The notes below the pieces were generated by a model that was given only the letters and a program-made list of their open reading frames with translations, was not told where the DNA came from and did not search any database. From contig DDUN01000081.1 of NCBI GenBank assembly GCA_002344825.1, positions 30,251 through 50,838 of the forward strand: a stretch of 20,588 nucleotides of DNA, in the 5' to 3' direction. Positions 1 to 7,898 of the stretch are shown piece after piece. Made by a program: the position numbers and the translations under genes. The stretch is from Candidatus Multiplicimicrobium inquinatum (GTDB lineage Bacteria; Omnitrophota; Omnitrophia; Omnitrophales; Aquincolibacteriaceae). Numbering within the stretch: the stretch's first letter is position 1; every line of letters begins with the position of its first letter.

Positions 1-58
1 ACGACCATAGGTCCGGAGCAAGCTCCGGCTTAAAGCGCAGAGACGAAACAAGACAGAG
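1..58. other. Edge sequence without a recognisable gene; short palindrome
   Basis: No coding region can be supported in these first bases. They hold a perfect 7-bp inverted repeat at 13-19 and 22-28 (CCGGAGC/GCTCCGG) separated by only two bases. No T-run follows on either strand, so it is not a convincing intrinsic terminator. It may belong to a gene or spacer cut by the window edge. Confidence 0.4.
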
Positions 59-86
59 AAAAGGCCTGATGTTTCCATCAGGCCTT
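53..86 (-). terminator. Intrinsic terminator of the lysine-rich mini-gene
   Basis: A perfect 11-bp inverted repeat (61-71 with 76-86, AAGGCCTGATG/CATCAGGCCTT) closes on a 4-base loop. Read on the minus strand, the stem is followed at once by TTCTCTGTCTTG, a T-rich tail running on from the two Ts that end the stem. It starts 18 bases past the stop codon of the minus-strand gene ending at 105, where a rho-independent terminator should be. Only a modest A-run lies on the plus side, so the minus orientation is preferred. Confidence 0.8.
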
Positions 87-104
87 CAAAATAACTTCGA
101 AAAG

Positions 105-173
105 TTATTTGCGCTTTTTAACCGCTTTTTTCTTAGCCGGTTTCTTAGCTGCTTTTTTCTTCTTGGCTGCCAT
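105..173 (-). CDS. 22-aa lysine-rich (AAKK-type) basic peptide
   Basis: The minus strand reads a 22-codon frame beginning MAAKKKKAAKKP and ending KKRK. Twelve residues are lysine and one is arginine; the rest are Ala, Pro, Val and the initiator Met. A strong SD (AAAGGAG) sits 8 bases before the ATG, and an independent intrinsic terminator lies just downstream, so this looks like a complete monocistronic unit. The sequence resembles the AAKK/PAKK repeats of histone H1-like tails and chlamydial Hc-type DNA-binding proteins. Nucleic-acid binding is therefore a reasonable inference, but no function is demonstrated. It is far below usual gene-caller length limits and would normally be missed. The plus-strand frame covering it is a shadow. 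It is divergent from the MFS transporter gene. Confidence 0.75.
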   Translation of the reverse strand: MAAKKKKAAKKPAKKKAVKKRK

Positions 174-321
174 GATATTTGCTCCTTTCAACGAATTAAC
201 TTTCGTTATTCGTTTATCGTCCATTTTGGAGAATCTTTAACAACGATTTGTAGTTTATCTGATGAAGGTGATGAAATGCAAATTAAAAATGCGATTTTCT
301 AAAAAAAAAGTTATCATGCGT

Positions 322-350
322 TTGTTCAGTTTTTTAATTTCATTTTTAAT
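322..350 (+). promoter_or_regulatory. Sigma70-like promoter for the MFS gene
   Basis: TTGTTC at 322-327 and TTTAAT at 345-350 are 17 bases apart, a good spacing and a 5/6 match for the -10. Transcription would start near 357, about 38 bases before the MFS start codon. The surrounding 174-394 spacer is very A/T-rich. It also has an imperfect inverted repeat near 191-209, just upstream of the SD of the minus-strand mini-gene. Confidence 0.4.
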
Positions 351-394
351 AAATCAAATCAAAACATGAAAAAAGCAAATCAAAAAAAGTTTTT

Positions 395-1594
395 ATGAAT
401 CACCGCCATGTTGCTTGGCTCACCGCGATTGTTTATTTTATTCAGGGCGCGCTCGGAATTTCCGCGGTCGCATTGCCAATTTATTTCAGAAACCTTGGAT
501 GGTCGATTGAACAAATTACAACCATCGCGTCACTTGCGTCTCTGCCTTGGATTTTTAAAATTCTATACGGATATTTTTCGGATAGCTTTCCGCTTTTTGG
601 CGTCCGCCGTAAAAGTTATTTGCTGGTTTATCTTTTTTGTTCCGTTGCGGGGTGGGTGGCTTTGGCGTGTTGGGGAAAACAGCCGTCAGCGGTTTTGGTT
701 TCGCTTTGGATCGCTAACCTTGGTTTTGCCGGTACGGATGTGATTACGGACGGACTTGTAGTGGAGAAATCGGATCGTGAGTGGAGCCGGCTGTATCAGA
801 GCTTGTCCTGGGGCTGCCGCAGTCTGGGCGCCGTGGCGACCGGAATGCTGGGCGGCTGGCTAATGTCTCAAGTTGAGCCGAAAACGATTTTTTTGATCAC
901 GGCCTGTTTGCCTTTATTAGCTTTACCGCCGCTTTTGCTGGTTCATGAGCAGCCGGTTCAAGTAGGTGCGCGCGCTGTGGGCGGTGTTAGCACGGCAAAA
1001 GAAGTCCTTCGTTTTTGCGTGAGAAAAGAAACACTGGGTTGGTTTGTCTTTTTGGGCTTGGCGACAAGCTCCGCGTTATTTGGCACACCTTTCTTTTTTC
1101 ATATGAAGGAAAATCTTTTTTTCGCGAATGATTTTCTTGGTTTTTTAATCAGTTTGGGATGGGCCGGTGCGGCATTGGGCAGTTTAGCATTCGGGTTTTG
1201 GATGACAAAAATTCCGGTGAAGCACACCCTTTATGTCGTTGTCGCGGTCAATGTCATTAACATTCTCAGCACTTGCGCGGTGCGCGGACCCGATTCCGCC
1301 GTTTGGCTGATTCTTTTCGGCGGTATCGCAGCGGGTATTGTTTTGATCCCGATGATGTCGGTTGCGGCGGAAATGACGCGCGGAACCGGAGCGGAAGGGT
1401 CTATCTTTGCGTTGATGATGGGTTTTTTTAATCTTTCGCAAATTGCCTGGGGATTTTTAGGCGGTAAACTTTTTGTGATTGCGGGTGTTAATAATCTCAT
1501 TCTTATTTCCGCGCTTATTCAGGGCTTGGCTTTTTTTCTCATCGCACCTTTTATCAGAAATCAAAAATCTCTTTCGGAATCTGCCCTTAGCTAA
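395..1594 (+). CDS. MFS transporter of the BT1 (folate-biopterin)-like type
   Basis: This 399-residue protein is a multi-spanning membrane protein with about 12 hydrophobic segments. After the second helix it reads LYGYFSDSFPLFGVRRKSYL, and further on TDVITDGLVVEK. These match the conserved loop and the D-x-x-x-D-x-x-V-V-E signature of the BT1/folate-biopterin transporter branch of the major facilitator superfamily. In that family the substrates are folates or pterins, but distant bacterial members are untested, so the substrate here is unknown. The ATG at 395 is preceded by A/T-rich sequence with no clear SD; the first residues run straight into helix 1, which supports this start. The next gene, a CstA-family carrier, is 43 bases downstream but has its own promoter-like element, so an operon is not certain. 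Confidence 0.75.
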   Translation: MNHRHVAWLTAIVYFIQGALGISAVALPIYFRNLGWSIEQITTIASLASLPWIFKILYGYFSDSFPLFGVRRKSYLLVYLFCSVAGWVALACWGKQPSAVLVSLWIANLGFAGTDVITDGLVVEKSDREWSRLYQSLSWGCRSLGAVATGMLGGWLMSQVEPKTIFLITACLPLLALPPLLLVHEQPVQVGARAVGGVSTAKEVLRFCVRKETLGWFVFLGLATSSALFGTPFFFHMKENLFFANDFLGFLISLGWAGAALGSLAFGFWMTKIPVKHTLYVVVAVNVINILSTCAVRGPDSAVWLILFGGIAAGIVLIPMMSVAAEMTRGTGAEGSIFALMMGFFNLSQIAWGFLGGKLFVIAGVNNLILISALIQGLAFFLIAPFIRNQKSLSESALS

Positions 1595-1621
1595 TGCAGG
1601 GTTTTCCCGTTTCTTATGTTG

Positions 1622-1630
1622 TGTTAAAAT
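1622..1630 (+). promoter_or_regulatory. Extended -10 element in front of cstA
   Basis: TGTTAAAAT is a good extended -10 (TG-n-TAAAAT). It ends 7 bases before the cstA ATG, and there is no convincing -35. The expected transcription start falls on or next to the ATG, and no SD is present, so a leaderless mRNA is likely. The same 12 bases, TGTGTTAAAATT, precede the mutS start. Confidence 0.45.
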
Positions 1631-1637
1631 TTGACCC

Positions 1638-3311
1638 ATGCCGCTGATCTATCTTATTTTGTTTGTTCTCGCCATTTTCTTGATTGGCTATTTTTTTAAC
1701 GTCCGCTTTCTCAAACGGTACTTTGATCTCGATCCTAAGAAAGAAACCCCCGCCAACCAAGTTAATGATGGTGTTGATTTCGTTCCCACTTCCAAATTTT
1801 TTCTACTTGGGCAGCATTTTTCCGCAATTGCCGCAGCGGGTCCCATCGTTGGGCCGATTTTAGCGGGGGTTTGGTTCGGTTGGCTGCCGGTATTGTGCTG
1901 GATTGTCGGTGGGGCTATCTTTTTCGGCGCTTTTCATGATTTTTCCACCTTGATCGGCTCTGTGCGCCACAAAGCCGTTTCGATTGTTGAAATGGTGCGT
2001 GACCTTTTTGGTCCGCGCGGGCATTTGCTTTTTACCGCGTTTGTTTGGCTTTCGCTGATGTACGTGATTACCGCGTTTACGGATTTAACTTCCGCGTCAT
2101 TTTCTGAACCCTCATTGGGCGGCGGCGTAGCGACTTCCTCCGTGCTTTATCTTTTTATCGGAGTTGCCATGGGCATTGCTCTGAAAAAACTGAAAATGAA
2201 TCTGGGCTTAGCGACCCCACTTTTTATCGCGTTGGTTTGCGTTGCAATTTGGTATGGTCAAAAAATTCCGCTGACAGTTTCCGCCGTGGATCCGTTTTCA
2301 GCTCAGCAGATTTGGAATTTTATTTTGATCGGTTATTGCGCTGTTGCGTCGCTTCTGCCGGTTTGGGCTTTGTTGCAGCCGCGCGGTTATCTCGGCGGAT
2401 TTTTTCTTTACGCGACTTTGATTGCGGGATTAGTCGGCCTTTTTATCGGCGGTGAGCCGATTCAATATCCGGCTTTTATCGGTTGGCATAGCGCGCAGGG
2501 CTTTCCGTTGTTTCCGATTCTTTTTGTTACTGTTGCTTGCGGGGCCTGCTCGGGGTTTCATGGTTTGGTGAGTTCCGGCACGACTTCAAAACAAATTAAA
2601 AATGAAACCGATTGCGGATGCGTGGGCTATGGCGCCATGATCCTGGAAGGGGTCGTTGCGATTTTAGCTTTGGCAACCGTGATGATTCTTGCCCAGGGGG
2701 ATGTTTTGGCAGGCGCGTCACCCGACCGGATTTATGCCGCGGGGTTAAGTCGTTTCATCGGTCACTTGGGACTGCCTCGTGAATTTGTGCAATCTTTCGT
2801 GCTGCTTGCGTTCACAACTTTTATTTATGACACGCTGGATGTCGCGACCCGGTTGGCGCGTTATCTATTGCAGGAAGTTTTGCGATGGAAAGAAAATCAA
2901 GGCCGCTTGCTTGCCACGGGGCTCTCGCTTTTGATCCCTTTGGCCTGTGTGTCGATGCGGGTGACCGATCAAGCCGGCAATGTGATTCCGGCTTGGAAAG
3001 TTTTTTGGACGGTATTCGGAACTTCTAATCAGTTGTTGGCCGCATTTTCTCTGTTTGCAATCGCGCTTTGGATGAAGCGGATCGGAAAAAACTGGCTGCT
3101 AGCTTTGATTCCAATGACGTTTTTATTGACCATGACCGTTTGGTCTTTCGGGCGCATGATTTTGATGGCTTTGAAACGGGGAGGTCTCGATTTGCCCGCA
3201 TCCATCGCAGTTGTATTGCTTGGTTTAGCTTTCTTTCTAATTTTAGAATCCATCCGTTTTTCATTTTCCCGCGGTTTGCTTGGTCCACTGGCGAGGGCCC
3301 GCAAAAGCTGA
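1638..3311 (+). CDS. cstA: CstA-family carbon starvation / peptide-pyruvate carrier
   Basis: The 557-residue product is an integral membrane protein with many hydrophobic helices throughout. Residues from about 57 read GQHFSAIAAAGPIVGPILAG, followed by the FGAFHDFSTLIGSVRHKAVS block; these are hallmarks of the CstA N-terminal domain. A later stretch, SGFHGLVSSGTTSKQI, is also typical of the family. Characterised members move pyruvate or small peptides across the inner membrane in starved cells. E. coli CstA is about 700 residues, so this is one of the shorter forms seen in other phyla. Family membership is firm, but the exact substrate is inferred. The start is the ATG at 1638, which lacks an SD but follows an extended -10. 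mutS begins 53 bases downstream, after a GTCT repeat array. Confidence 0.88.
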   Translation: MPLIYLILFVLAIFLIGYFFNVRFLKRYFDLDPKKETPANQVNDGVDFVPTSKFFLLGQHFSAIAAAGPIVGPILAGVWFGWLPVLCWIVGGAIFFGAFHDFSTLIGSVRHKAVSIVEMVRDLFGPRGHLLFTAFVWLSLMYVITAFTDLTSASFSEPSLGGGVATSSVLYLFIGVAMGIALKKLKMNLGLATPLFIALVCVAIWYGQKIPLTVSAVDPFSAQQIWNFILIGYCAVASLLPVWALLQPRGYLGGFFLYATLIAGLVGLFIGGEPIQYPAFIGWHSAQGFPLFPILFVTVACGACSGFHGLVSSGTTSKQIKNETDCGCVGYGAMILEGVVAILALATVMILAQGDVLAGASPDRIYAAGLSRFIGHLGLPREFVQSFVLLAFTTFIYDTLDVATRLARYLLQEVLRWKENQGRLLATGLSLLIPLACVSMRVTDQAGNVIPAWKVFWTVFGTSNQLLAAFSLFAIALWMKRIGKNWLLALIPMTFLLTMTVWSFGRMILMALKRGGLDLPASIAVVLLGLAFFLILESIRFSFSRGLLGPLARARKS

Positions 3312-3317
3312 ATTTCT

Positions 3318-3349
3318 GTCTTTTGTCTGTGGTCTGTGGTCTGTAGTCT
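3318..3349 (+). repeat. GTCT heptad array upstream of mutS
   Basis: GTCT occurs five times at an exact 7-base step, starting at 3318, 3325, 3332, 3339 and 3346; the bases in between vary (mostly GTG, GTA or TTT). The array fills most of the cstA-mutS spacer, and its last unit runs directly into the extended -10 before mutS. A matching array with the same step lies on the other side of mutL at 7867-7898. Confidence 0.8.
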
Positions 3350-3350
3350 G

Positions 3351-3359
3351 TGTTAAAAT
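3351..3359 (+). promoter_or_regulatory. Extended -10 element in front of mutS
   Basis: TGTTAAAAT is identical to the element before cstA and ends 5 bases before the mutS ATG at 3365. The TG of the extended -10 is the tail of the last GTCT heptad. No SD is visible before the ATG, which again points to a leaderless or nearly leaderless transcript. This argues for ATG 3365 over an upstream in-frame GTG at 3350 that overlaps the element. Confidence 0.42.
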
Positions 3360-3364
3360 TCCGC

Positions 3365-6001
3365 ATGACCAAGGAACTTGATTTAGGCCTCGACGCGCCT
3401 TCCGAACCGAAACTAACCCCGATGATGGAGCAATACCGCTCCATTAAAAAAACACTCCCTCCCGCCACCATTTTGTTCTTCCGGCTGGGAGATTTCTATG
3501 AAATGTTCTTTGAAGATGCCAATCAAGCCTCCGCCATTTTAAATATTACTTTGACGGGTCGTGAAGCCGGTGCCTCGGGGCGGATTCCCATGTGCGGTTT
3601 TCCGCACCATGCCTTTTCGGGCTATGTCCGCTTGCTCTTGGATAAAAACCTTAAAGTTGCCGTTTGTGAACAAATTGGCGAACCTTCCAAAGCGAAGGGT
3701 TTAATGGAACGCAAGGTAACGCGTTTAATCACGCCTGCGACTTATTTGGATGATGAAAATGCTTCGCGCTCAGCTGAATACTTAGCCGCGGTTTTCCGAA
3801 AAAATGGAGAGGCGGCTTTGGCTTATCTCGAACTGGGAACGGGCGAGTTTTGGGTGCGGCGCGTTGCTGAAGACCGGCTTTTGGACGAATTGGCTTTGAT
3901 TCATCCGCGCGAAGTAATTTTGCCCAAAAGTTTGGATGAAACTCCGGTGGCCGCTTTTGCGCGTGAATGGCTGCATGCTGCGGTTAGCGTTTATGAGGAT
4001 TGGATTTTTGACGCCGCCGAAGCCGCGGATCGTTTGAAGCAAGGGTTTCAGCTGAAATCAGTGCAATCGCTGAGCTTTCATGATGATAGCTTGGCGGTCG
4101 GGGCTTGCGGCGCGGTGCTTTACTATTTGCACGACCATTTTCATCATACGTTAGGGCATGTGCGCGCGCCCAAAATATTATTAACCGCCGCGTGCATGAT
4201 GCTCGACCGTCAGGCACAGAAGAGCTTGGAGCTCGTCGCGAATGAGCAGGGCCGCAAGGGGATTGGAACTCTTTTTCGTGTCTTAGATGAAACTTTGACT
4301 TCGATGGGAACGCGCCAAATGGAGCAATGGCTTTTGAGACCTTTGGTGCGTGTGAAAGAAATCGAGGCACGGCAGGACGCTGTCAAAGAACTTTGCGAAA
4401 AAAAAGTTTCAGCGGAAGCCATCGGCACTTTGCTTTCGGGAATTCGCGACATGGAAAGAACTTTGAGCCGCTTGAACTCAGGCGTCGCGAACGCGCGTGA
4501 TCTGGTCAATCTTAAGAACTTCATGGGACGCATTCCGGATTTGCGGACGGAATTAAGCCGGTTTTCTTGTTCGCTTGTTCTCGAGTTAAGTCAAAAAATT
4601 CAGCCGTTTCCCGCTTTGTGTCAATTAATTGAGCAGGCGATTGTCGCCGAGCCGCCGCTCACTGTGCGCGAAGGCGGAATTATCCGTGAGAAATATTCGA
4701 CCGGGCTGGATGAATACCGCTATCTTTCGCAAAACGGCAAGCAGTGGATTCTTGATTTTCAGCAGCGGGAAATTGAAAGAACAGGGATTAAGTCGCTTAA
4801 GGTGAAGTATTCACAGGTGTTCGGCTATGCGATTGAAATCAGCAACTCGTATCTGAATCAAGTTCCCGAAAATTATATACGCCGTCAGACGCTTGCCAAC
4901 GCGGAACGGTTTGTTTTGCCCGAGCTGACGGAATGGGATCAGAAGATTTCCGGCGCGCAGGACAAGATGAAAACTTTGGAATATGAGATTTTTAACCAAA
5001 TTCGTACTCGCGTTTTGGAACAGCTTTTGCCTTTGCAGGAAATGGCGCGTTCGGTTGGCGTGGCAGACGCGCTTTTGGCTTTGGCGCGCGTTGCATTGCG
5101 CAAAAATTGGGTTTGCCCGCAGATTAGCGAATCGGATGAGATTCAAATCGAATGCGGACGCCATCCCGTTGTGGAAAGCATTCTGCCGATGGGGAAGTTT
5201 GTTGAGAATGATTTGAAACTCAATCAAAAAAATCAACAGCTGATTATTTTAACCGGCCCCAATATGGCGGGTAAGTCGACTTATATCCGCCAAGCCGCGC
5301 TGATCGTGCTTTTAGCGCAAATAGGCAGTTTTGTACCTGCTAAATCCTGCAAGGTGGGCGTGGTGGACCGCATTTTTACCCGCATCGGTGCTTCGGATGA
5401 TTTGGCGCGCGGAGAAAGTACTTTTATGGTTGAGATGCTCGAGACTTCCCGTATTTTGAATGAAGCTACGAATCGCAGTTTATTGATTTTGGATGAAGTT
5501 GGCCGCGGAACTTCTACTTTTGATGGACTCAGTATTGCGTGGGCGATATGCGAATCCTTAGCTTCAGGAGACTCGAAGCCCCGTACACTTTTCGCGACTC
5601 ATTACCATGAGTTGACGCAGCTTGAGGCGCACTTTCCGACAGTGAAAAATTTCACGATGAAAGTCAAAGACACAGCGGATGGAGTTTTATTTTTACGTAA
5701 AGTGATTCAGGGCGCAAGTGACCGCAGTTATGGAATTCATGTCGCGGAGTTGGCTGGATTACCGCCGGCAGTGACAGCCCGAGCGAAAGAAATTTTGGCG
5801 GTGCTTGAAAGCGAAAATCAAAAAGCGACGCAGATTTTAGAAGGTGATCAGTCTCGTTTTGTCTCTGAGCCCGTAGCTCAACCGGCGAAACAGCATCCCG
5901 TCATCGATGAGCTTAAGCAACTCGATGTGAACCGCCTTACGCCGATTCAGGCTTTACAAAAATTAGAAGAACTGAAAAACCAAGCCCAAAAGCAAAAATG
6001 A
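3365..6001 (+). CDS. mutS: DNA mismatch repair protein MutS
   Basis: MutS recognises mismatches and small loops and recruits MutL in an ATP-dependent way. The 878-residue product has full family length. The N-terminal mismatch-binding domain holds the Phe-x-Glu motif (F44-Y45-E46 in GDFYEMFF) that stacks on the mispaired base. The connector, lever and clamp regions follow. The ATPase domain carries Walker A GPNMAGKST at 631-639, Walker B LLILDEVGRGTSTFDG with D710, and the ATHYHEL block. The C-terminal tail ends in a helical segment like the MutS tetramerisation region. ATG 3365 is chosen because it gives a normal MutS N-terminus. The stop codon overlaps the start of mutL (ATGA), so the two are translationally coupled. 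No damage is seen, and this appears to be a working MutS1. Confidence 0.97.
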   Translation: MTKELDLGLDAPSEPKLTPMMEQYRSIKKTLPPATILFFRLGDFYEMFFEDANQASAILNITLTGREAGASGRIPMCGFPHHAFSGYVRLLLDKNLKVAVCEQIGEPSKAKGLMERKVTRLITPATYLDDENASRSAEYLAAVFRKNGEAALAYLELGTGEFWVRRVAEDRLLDELALIHPREVILPKSLDETPVAAFAREWLHAAVSVYEDWIFDAAEAADRLKQGFQLKSVQSLSFHDDSLAVGACGAVLYYLHDHFHHTLGHVRAPKILLTAACMMLDRQAQKSLELVANEQGRKGIGTLFRVLDETLTSMGTRQMEQWLLRPLVRVKEIEARQDAVKELCEKKVSAEAIGTLLSGIRDMERTLSRLNSGVANARDLVNLKNFMGRIPDLRTELSRFSCSLVLELSQKIQPFPALCQLIEQAIVAEPPLTVREGGIIREKYSTGLDEYRYLSQNGKQWILDFQQREIERTGIKSLKVKYSQVFGYAIEISNSYLNQVPENYIRRQTLANAERFVLPELTEWDQKISGAQDKMKTLEYEIFNQIRTRVLEQLLPLQEMARSVGVADALLALARVALRKNWVCPQISESDEIQIECGRHPVVESILPMGKFVENDLKLNQKNQQLIILTGPNMAGKSTYIRQAALIVLLAQIGSFVPAKSCKVGVVDRIFTRIGASDDLARGESTFMVEMLETSRILNEATNRSLLILDEVGRGTSTFDGLSIAWAICESLASGDSKPRTLFATHYHELTQLEAHFPTVKNFTMKVKDTADGVLFLRKVIQGASDRSYGIHVAELAGLPPAVTARAKEILAVLESENQKATQILEGDQSRFVSEPVAQPAKQHPVIDELKQLDVNRLTPIQALQKLEELKNQAQKQK

Positions 6002-7803
6002 CCGCGAATAAAATCCATATTTTATCGGAGCGAGTGGCGAATAAAATCGCCGCAGGTGAAGTTGTTGAGCGGCCGGCGTCGATTGTTAAAGAGTTGGTTG
6101 AGAACTCAATTGATTCCGGAGCCACGTCGATTGAAATTACAGTGCATCATGGCGGTAAAAGTCTCATTCGCATCGCTGATAACGGCTGTGGGATGTCGCC
6201 TCAAGACGCCGAGCTAGCCTTTAAACGCCATGCCACCAGCAAAATTAAATCCGATGAAGATTTAGCCAAAATTGACTCATTCGGTTTTCGCGGTGAAGCT
6301 ATGCCGAGTATCGCCGCAGTCTCTCGTATGACTTTGGTGACAAAGCCAGCGGATGCGGAGACGGGTACGGAAATATGGATGGTGGGCGGTGCTTTGGCAA
6401 AAGCCCGTGAAGCTTCCGCTTCGAACGGAACAACCATCGAAGTGCGAGATTTGTTTTTTAATACGCCCGCGCGCCGTAAATTTTTAAAGCAAGATTCGAC
6501 GGAGTTTGGGCATATTTATGAATTCGTCGCTTCTGCGGCTTTGGCTAAACCCGCCATTCGTTTTCTTTTTCAAAATCAAGAGAAGATTGTTTTTGATTTG
6601 CCGGCCAATCAAAATTTGCGCGATCGTGTCAAAGCCGTTTTAGGAGCGGATTGGGATGAAATGCTGATTCCGGTGGAAGCTCAAATTCCGCATGTGCGCA
6701 TTTCCGGATTTGTTACCAAACCCGAATTTGCGCGCGGCAACCGGCTGACGCAGTACCTATTTATTAATGGGCGCTGGGTTAAGTCTTTTGCGATCAGCTA
6801 TGCCATTGAAGCGGGCTACCACGGTTTTTTAATGCATGGCCGATATCCCGCGGCGGTGATGTTTGTGGATGTGCATCCCGAGTATGTGGATGTGAATGTT
6901 CATCCCACCAAACAGCAAGTGCGGCTTTCCGGAGAAACGTCAATAAAGTCGATGGTGCAAAACGCGGTAGCCGGAGCATTGCGGCAAGCACCTGACTTAA
7001 GGCCCGCCTTAACTGACAAGACGGAGGGCGGGGCCGAGGTGAAGTCAGCTTGGAGTTCTTCCACGCCAAGCGGAGCAAAACCATTTTCACCGTCCTTTTC
7101 TTCTCGCGAACAAAGTACGAGTTGGGAAACTTTATTGAAAGAGCAGTCGATTCCTTCCGCGGAAATTTCCAAAGAGCCCGAGCAAGCCGCTTGGCCCGTT
7201 TATTCTGAAAATGCAAAGCTGAAGGTCACGAAGGTTTTGGGGCAAGTGCATGGAACTTTTATTTTGGCTGAAACCGATGAAGGCTATGTCATTATTGATC
7301 AGCATGCCGCACATGAGAAAGTCCAGTATGAAGAGTTACGCAAAAATCTCGAAAGCGCAAGCCCTGTGTCTCAGCGGTTGCTCATTGAAGAAATGATTGA
7401 TTTAAGTCCCCGTCACTTTGCGATTTATGAGGAAACTTCCGACTTTTTAAAAAAAATCGGTTTTGATATTGAGCTGTTCGGGGAGCGGACTTTGGTGATT
7501 CGAGCTTATCCGCATGCTTTCGCAAAAGAAAATCCAAAACAAGTATTGCAGTCTTTCTTTGATGAAAAAGAAACCGGCCAAGCAGGCGTGCGTTTAGAAA
7601 ATTACCGCGCGGATTTAGCCGCAATGCTGGCTTGTAAAACCCAATCGGTGAAAGCTCATGACGCTTTGACCTTGGATGAAATGAAAGCTTTATTAGACCG
7701 TCTGGCTGAATGTGATGAACCGTTTCACTGCCCGCATGGCCGTCCTTCCATGCTGAAATATTCTTTTGCTGAGCTCGAACGTCAGTTCAAACGCAAACTA
7801 TAG
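5998..7803 (+). CDS. mutL: DNA mismatch repair protein MutL (endonuclease type)
   Basis: MutL links MutS to strand incision. The 601-residue product begins with a GHKL ATPase domain: ELVENSID with E35/N36, ADNGCGM around D61, and GFRGEAMPSIAAVS. A variable linker spans roughly residues 335-395. The C-terminal dimerisation and nuclease domain follows. It contains DQHAAHEKVQYE beginning at D434, matching the DQHA(x)2E(x)4E metal-binding motif, then ACKTQS and CPHGRP with C578. These intact residues mean this MutL should nick DNA itself, as in bacteria without MutH; no mutH is visible nearby. The start overlaps the mutS stop by four bases and has no SD of its own, so coupling is expected. The stop codon at 7801-7803 lies at the left edge of an AGAC/GTCT inverted repeat. 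Confidence 0.97.
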   Translation: MTANKIHILSERVANKIAAGEVVERPASIVKELVENSIDSGATSIEITVHHGGKSLIRIADNGCGMSPQDAELAFKRHATSKIKSDEDLAKIDSFGFRGEAMPSIAAVSRMTLVTKPADAETGTEIWMVGGALAKAREASASNGTTIEVRDLFFNTPARRKFLKQDSTEFGHIYEFVASAALAKPAIRFLFQNQEKIVFDLPANQNLRDRVKAVLGADWDEMLIPVEAQIPHVRISGFVTKPEFARGNRLTQYLFINGRWVKSFAISYAIEAGYHGFLMHGRYPAAVMFVDVHPEYVDVNVHPTKQQVRLSGETSIKSMVQNAVAGALRQAPDLRPALTDKTEGGAEVKSAWSSSTPSGAKPFSPSFSSREQSTSWETLLKEQSIPSAEISKEPEQAAWPVYSENAKLKVTKVLGQVHGTFILAETDEGYVIIDQHAAHEKVQYEELRKNLESASPVSQRLLIEEMIDLSPRHFAIYEETSDFLKKIGFDIELFGERTLVIRAYPHAFAKENPKQVLQSFFDEKETGQAGVRLENYRADLAAMLACKTQSVKAHDALTLDEMKALLDRLAECDEPFHCPHGRPSMLKYSFAELERQFKRKL

Positions 7804-7898
7804 ACCGTAGACCAAAAACTACAGACGGAAGCCATGCTAAAAAAAAACATCGCAACTTTTATTTTAGTCTTCAGTCTTCAGTCTTTAGTCTGCTGTCT
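7802..7898. repeat. Inverted AGAC/GTCT heptad repeat across the mutL-nuclease junction
   Basis: The left arm has AGAC at 7802, 7809 and 7823, with a one-mismatch AAAC at 7816 keeping the 7-base step. The right arm has GTCT at 7867, 7874, 7881, 7888 and 7895, exactly 7 apart. The arms are complementary in one register (i pairs with 15700-i). About 25 of 32 positions pair, one of them G-U. The roughly 33-base loop contains the nuclease start codon. The right arm encodes most of the hydrophobic core of the nuclease signal peptide. Confidence 0.75.

Noticed and set aside
13..28. CCGGAGC/GCTCCGG palindrome as a terminator
   Set aside because: Loop of only two bases and no T-run on either side.
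69..302. 77-aa plus-strand frame at the left edge
   Set aside because: It runs across the terminator and antisense to the lysine-rich mini-gene, has no SD, and its Phe/Leu-rich content is simply the complement of Lys/Ala codons.
366..398. Ten-codon leader peptide (MKKANQKKFL) overlapping the MFS start by ATGA
   Set aside because: No SD in front of it and the region is A-rich, so an AAA-rich short frame is expected by chance; the overlap is suggestive but not enough.
3350..3364. GTG start for mutS five codons upstream
   Set aside because: The GTG overlaps the extended -10 element and adds residues not seen in MutS N-termini; ATG 3365 fits better.
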